A stretch of DNA of 8,006 nt, taken from the NCBI GenBank assembly GCA_014381035.1, contig JACMIS010000462.1, positions 1 through 8,006 of the forward strand, in the 5' to 3' direction. This DNA comes from Armatimonadota bacterium. Lineage in GTDB: Bacteria > Armatimonadota > Armatimonadia > Armatimonadales > Armatimonadaceae. Below are positions 6,891-8,006 of this stretch, one piece after another (the first letter of the stretch is position 1; each line of letters starts with the position of its first letter). The position numbers and the translations under genes are program-made. The notes beneath the pieces are model-generated. The model made no database searches. It was not told the DNA's origin and saw only the letters and a program-made list of their open reading frames with translations.

Positions 6891-6981
6891 ATCGCTTTTC
6901 TTTCACAGTCCGTTATTGTTGCTGGGATTCTCGACTCTGAACAAATACGTCTTGCCAGACCCAGTGTTGTGAACCAATGAT
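6891..6981 (-). promoter_or_regulatory. Upstream region of the 905-residue gene
   Basis: This 91-base gap between the relic gene and the ATG at 6888-6890 must hold any private promoter. No strong -35/-10 pair is visible; TTGTTC followed after 20 bases by CAATAA is the best, and poor. It contains TGTGAACCAA at 6968-6977, a 10-base string also found at 3241-3250 in front of the pseudopilin gene. Confidence 0.35.
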
Positions 6982-7428
6982 CTACCTGTCGGCGAACGCA
7001 TTCAGGTACCGTGTCGCATCCGCGACCGAACCGCGACCGAAATCGGCGACGAATCCCGACTTGGGTGCGGTTCTAGCAAGCGCGACCACCTGTCTGCCAC
7101 CCTCGCTGGCTCATATTCGGTTAATGGCTGGTACACGGTAAGCGTCTCAAGAGTCGCCTCTGTGCCTGTCGGGTAGCGTTTGTAACTCGCCGTCGCGCCG
7201 GAAATTTGCGTCGCCTTTGTTGGTCATGTTGCAGGGAATGACAAACAGCAAGGGACCCTGGGTGCGTGGGGCATAGCGAACGAGATCCAGGATTCCCTTG
7301 CTGACTTCCGTCTGTGAATCTTGCGTAGGAGGTGCTGCCTGTTGCGAAAAACACGGGGTAGTCATCGTTGCCACAACGAACCCGAACAAAACGGGGGACA
7401 GGTTACGCGCGAATATCAGAAAAATCAC
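6982..7428 (-). pseudogene. Decayed copy of the secreted barrel-protein family (N- and C-terminal remnants)
   Basis: Three frames must be joined to read it. The first frame (from a possible GTG at 7426-7428 to the stop at 7147-7149) gives a signal peptide (LFGFVVATMTTPCFSQQ) and then LVRYAPRTQGPLLFVIP, which matches LLRHDPKRQGPLVFISH of the 905-residue neighbour at the same distance from the signal. A second frame (about 7223 to 7110) then becomes protein-like (SGATASYKRYPTGTEATLE, LTVYQPLTEYE). A third frame (7110 to the TAG at 6982-6984) gives GRQVVALARTAPKSGFVADF...DATRYLNAFADR. That end matches the C-termini of both neighbours (SGIVVD...ADVLRMLGGIADSVK and GGFALN...DDVMALLNKLPDD). The middle of about 650 residues or more is missing. 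No ribosome site precedes the GTG. I read it as a relic of a third paralogue. The alternative is a short live gene plus unrelated open frames. Confidence 0.7.
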
Positions 7429-7490
7429 AGTGTTAGAGACGCGCCATTGCTGTTTCCGGTTGCGGATGGGCAGACACCAAATTGCATTAT

Positions 7491-8006
7491 TTACTTCACC
7501 GAATCGGCGATGCCGCCGAGCATACGCAATACATCGGCTGGCGTCAGACTTGCACAGTCCACAACAATACCGCTCCATTTACGGGAGTTTTCCACCGTTT
7601 CCGCAACGGCGTTCGCAAAGTCCGATGCTTTCCCGTTCCGACCCCACCGGTTGAGCAACGCTTCCGGCGACACGGAAAACGCTGCTTCCCGGTGAGTGCT
7701 CACGTTGGTATACAACGGACAGACCGCGATCCGCTCTGGCTGAACCCAGCGCACATACCAGGAACTGTTCGTATAAGCGTAAGAACTTGCCCGGTCGTTC
7801 AGGTAAACAGGCAGTTTCGGCGCGGTAGTTTTGAGGGTGTTGTGGATCCGCGCCATCTTATCCTTGTTCTGTTTCCAGCGAAACGTGGTCAGTTCGTCCC
7901 ATAGCCCTTCGGTTGCAAAAAATCCGACATCGGGGCTCGTGCCAAGCGTGTGGGAATAGTCGGCAACATCAATGGGATCAAACCCGTTGGCTTCGAGGCA
8001 GGCGAG
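7491..8006 (-). CDS. C-terminal part of a second secreted barrel-protein paralogue, cut by window edge
   Basis: The frame is open from the right edge to the TAA at 7491-7493, giving the last 171 residues of a protein that begins outside the window. It aligns along its length with residues about 732-902 of the 905-residue protein. LACLEANGFDPIDVA matches CVQDKGFDPVDVA. The stretch MARIHNTLKTTAPKLPVYLND matches LARVYAAIRTAFPRTTLYMD. WSGIVVD...ADVLRMLGGIAD matches WGGFALN...DDVMALLNKLPD. The similarity is clear but divergent, so the duplication is old. An internal ATG at 7854-7856 should not be taken as the start, because homology continues upstream of it to the edge. By analogy the full protein should be several hundred residues longer, secreted and of unknown function. 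The relic gene begins 62 bases downstream on the same strand. Confidence 0.85.
   Translation of the reverse strand, partial: LACLEANGFDPIDVADYSHTLGTSPDVGFFATEGLWDELTTFRWKQNKDKMARIHNTLKTTAPKLPVYLNDRASSYAYTNSSWYVRWVQPERIAVCPLYTNVSTHREAAFSVSPEALLNRWGRNGKASDFANAVAETVENSRKWSGIVVDCASLTPADVLRMLGGIADSVK

Noticed and set aside
7121..7354. A 77-codon minus-strand open frame rich in Arg
   Set aside because: It is out of frame with both readable parts of the relic gene, and the Arg-rich product is typical of a shadow frame.
7854..7856. ATG as the start of a complete 121-residue gene
   Set aside because: The frame is open to the window edge, and the 50 residues before this ATG align with the 905-residue paralogue, so it is an internal Met.

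Overview
The window looks like a piece of an Armatimonadota (formerly Armatimonadetes/OP10) chromosome or a close relative. The best evidence is the gene at 2355-3206. It encodes an H-X9-DG type pseudopilin with the prepilin motif [14 protein letters not shown], then [11 protein letters not shown], then MMYAQDYDE, a combination that is very common in that phylum. The assignment comes from recognition of sequence style, not from a database search. The DNA is fairly GC-rich, and coding is dense and mostly on the minus strand. I see no mobile element, CRISPR array, tRNA or rRNA.

Left part (1-3206, minus strand, read right to left): a pseudopilin gene, then 24 bases later a Tat-exported purple-acid-phosphatase-like metallophosphoesterase, then 87 bases later a phytanoyl-CoA dioxygenase (PhyH) family Fe(II)/2-oxoglutarate oxygenase cut by the window edge. 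The phosphatase has no ATG, GTG or TTG in a usable place. Its frame is bounded by an upstream stop, and the only sensible start is a CTG at 2328-2330, directly before a textbook twin-arginine signal peptide. The pseudopilin and phosphatase probably share a transcript. The dioxygenase may be read through from them or have its own promoter.

Middle (3207-4166): an AT-richer divergent intergenic region of about 200 bases carries three direct repeats (consensus GAACCAAAAT, 19 and 21 bases apart) over the likely pseudopilin promoter. On the other side, a CATAAT box lies only six bases before the ATG of a plus-strand short-chain dehydrogenase/reductase (SDR), which suggests a leaderless mRNA. The SDR has a normal cofactor-binding half, but at the position of the catalytic Tyr it has His.

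Right part (4173-8006, minus strand): a tandem set of related secreted proteins. A complete 905-residue protein (4173-6890) has a signal peptide, a conserved N-terminal motif of the RHDPKRQGPLVF type, an STN/secretin-N-like middle and a C-terminal region resembling a (beta/alpha) barrel. A second paralogue enters from the right edge (7491-8006) and supplies only its C-terminal 171 residues, which align with the end of the first. Between them, 6982-7428 holds a decayed third copy. It keeps the N-terminus of the family in one frame and the C-terminal end in another, with a large internal deletion and at least two frame changes. I do not recognise this family by name. The tandem arrangement and the relic suggest repeated duplication and loss, and this is the most novel element of the window.
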